Source: Blastomussa wellsi
Taxonomy: Eukaryota > Cnidaria > Anthozoa > Scleractinia > Plerogyridae
Direction: 5' to 3'
NCBI GenBank assembly: GCA_947652115.1
Contig: OX393564.1
Span: 11,304,373-11,368,372 of the forward strand
DNA length: 64,000 bases
The position numbers and the translations under genes are program-made. This document shows, piece after piece, positions 62,863-64,000 of this stretch. The notes below the pieces were generated by a model. The model was not told the origin of the DNA. It searched no databases and saw nothing but the letters and a program-made list of their open reading frames with translations. Within the stretch, counting starts at the first letter, position 1; each line of letters opens with the position of its first letter.

Positions 62863-63120
62863 CTGTAATTAACCAACATAGCATATTGTACAGCAATTCA
62901 AATTGACAGGCATTATCTACAAACTAAGCTACTTAAATAACACAGAGACTAACACAAAAGGAAACAAAAATATATTACAGTACTAAGTATGATGGAAGTT
63001 CATCATACAGTCCTTGATCTCATGCCTCCACCTGCATGTCATGGCCCTGAGGAAAACAGTTAGTTTTGTTCTCCCAAGAGTCCTGATGTTTCCTGATGTT
63101 CCCAAGGGAACATACATTAA
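62863..63120. other. Intron upstream of the 62757 exon
   Basis: No earlier NOP2 exon or repeat recognised. Confidence 0.45.
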
Positions 63121-63391
63121 AGTGTCTATGAAATGAAATTTTCGATGCCCTTTTTATTCCAGAAAATAAAAGTCTATGTATCAGTGATTCGTAATTTTGC
63201 ATTTTAAGCTATCGTCCGACGCGAAAAGTGTTTGATTTTAAGCTTGAAAGTTGCGCCAAAATGCAAATTTCGTTTTCTGGGGCCTGGAACGAGTGACGTC
63301 ACAGGGTGTGTTAATCGCTATCGCGTTAGTTCGCGGCAGTGTGTTTTCTGTAGATAAGAAGTGTTTTCTTGGTTGCTTTCTTTTTAGGAAA

Positions 63392-63633
63392 ATGGCTTCA
63401 GGCGATGAAATTTCGAGCGTTGTATCATTTTCATCCGATGCTGAGTCACTGGTGTTAGAAGAAGAAGAAGGGGAGGGCTCGTTTAATTCAATGTTTCAAC
63501 CATATCAAGACGAGCCGATCGTCGACTTAGAGAACGAAGAAGACGCGTCAGAAGATGATGAAGACGACGAGGATGGAATTCCATTTGCAACTTTGGAATC
63601 GAGGATTGAAGACAAGGAGTCTGTTCGAAATTG
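63392..63633 (+). CDS. First exon of an acidic protein, possibly P2RX7_C-like family
   Basis: The ATG at 63392 starts MASGDEISSVVSFSSDAESL, followed by acidic stretches (EEEEGEGSF, EDASEDDEDDEDG) and ESRIEDKESVRNW, then a clean donor gtaagt at 63634. Cnidarian genomes contain many proteins with such an acidic lead followed by a Cys-rich P2X7-C-terminal-like domain starting at the NWC position. The Cys-rich part would be in a later exon outside the window, so the family call is tentative. Confidence 0.5.
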
Positions 63634-64000
63634 GTAAGTTCTTTAACTGGCACTGCTGCGTCTCGCTTCGTCTAAGCAAAACCCGAAAGCGATTTCGCAT
63701 ATGGAAATTTGTAGGTCTCGGCCGTGTTTGTTTACAAATTTCGCGCACGTGTTGTGAGATGACAAGTTCCAGCTGACTGTGTTTGAGAAGTTCATAGCTC
63801 ACTTTTCTTCCATAATGGGGAATAATTCTTTTATTTAGTTTATTTTTTGTTTTCTAATCATAGAACAAGGGTACTCTCGTTCGTTAAATGACTCTCGCTA
63901 ACAACCATTGCTCACGTGCACTCGGCCGCTCGCTCGACTTTCCTGCTTTAGTGCATGTAAGCTGATGTAAGAAAATCCTACAGTAGTTCTTCATATGTTA
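63634..64000. other. Intron of the 63392 gene, window edge
   Basis: Nothing further recognised. Confidence 0.4.

Larger units (their letters stand above)
63121..64000 (+). mobile_element. Left part of a TTAA-targeting element, continues beyond window
   Basis: TTAA at 63117-63120 is followed by agtgtctatgaaatgaaatt, similar to the ends of the foldback element at 44160-44941. It contains a first coding exon (63392-63633). The right end is outside the window, so mobility is inferred. Confidence 0.5.

Noticed and set aside
62245..62511. 88-codon plus-strand frame
   Set aside because: It spans the TA-flanked MITE and is explained by it.

Overview
The window looks like nuclear DNA of a cnidarian, most likely a stony coral (inference). 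It is AT-rich and intron-rich, and it is packed with cnidarian-type mobile DNA: Penelope-like elements, a DIRS/Ngaro-type element, a Tx1/L1-type LINE, Crypton-like sequence, many small inverted-repeat elements and Polinton/Maverick elements. The only clear host gene is NOP2 (NSUN1), the nucleolar rRNA cytosine-5 methyltransferase. It lies on the minus strand and almost spans the window. Nine coding exons are visible between 366 and 62862. They have GT/AG boundaries and compatible phases, and they carry both catalytic cysteine motifs. The first and last exons lie outside the window.

Nearly everything else sits in NOP2 introns. From 1 to 16 kb there are small MITEs, a SINE, a tRNA-like sequence, a Penelope 3' end and an exact tandem triplication of a 1590-bp unit inside a Crypton-like element (4164-8933). 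From 16.4 to 23.9 kb a Penelope-like element (RT plus GIY-YIG) is split by a 4.8-kb LINE flanked by 13-bp target duplications. A second Penelope remnant lies at 27.5-28.1 kb.

Two related Polinton-type virus-like elements occupy adjacent introns, facing each other across NOP2 exon 43677-43764. Polinton A (about 29.1-43.2 kb) keeps intact major capsid, penton and packaging ATPase reading frames. Its fibre gene is interrupted by an apparently young, intact DIRS/Ngaro-type retrotransposon (34828-40181) with textbook split direct repeats. Polinton B (45732-60395) has both terminal inverted repeats and carries remnants of the whole gene set: a zinc-ribbon late-transcription-factor-like protein, a two-TM protein, fibre, ATPase, a Pro/Asp-rich scaffold-like protein, penton, capsid, a PLA2-like protein, an integrase with a chromodomain, a VRR-NUC nuclease (split by a 2.75-kb Mutator-like element) and protein-primed PolB. 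Most B genes are broken.

The least ordinary features are the phage-tail-fibre-like repeats plus lectin-like tail in the Polinton fibre gene, the VLTF3/TFIIB-like zinc-ribbon gene next to the terminus, the subterminal repeats around an ACGCGT core, and the TATA-like motif found just upstream of nearly every element start codon. At the right edge a TTAA-flanked element begins at 63121 with a first coding exon reading out of the window.
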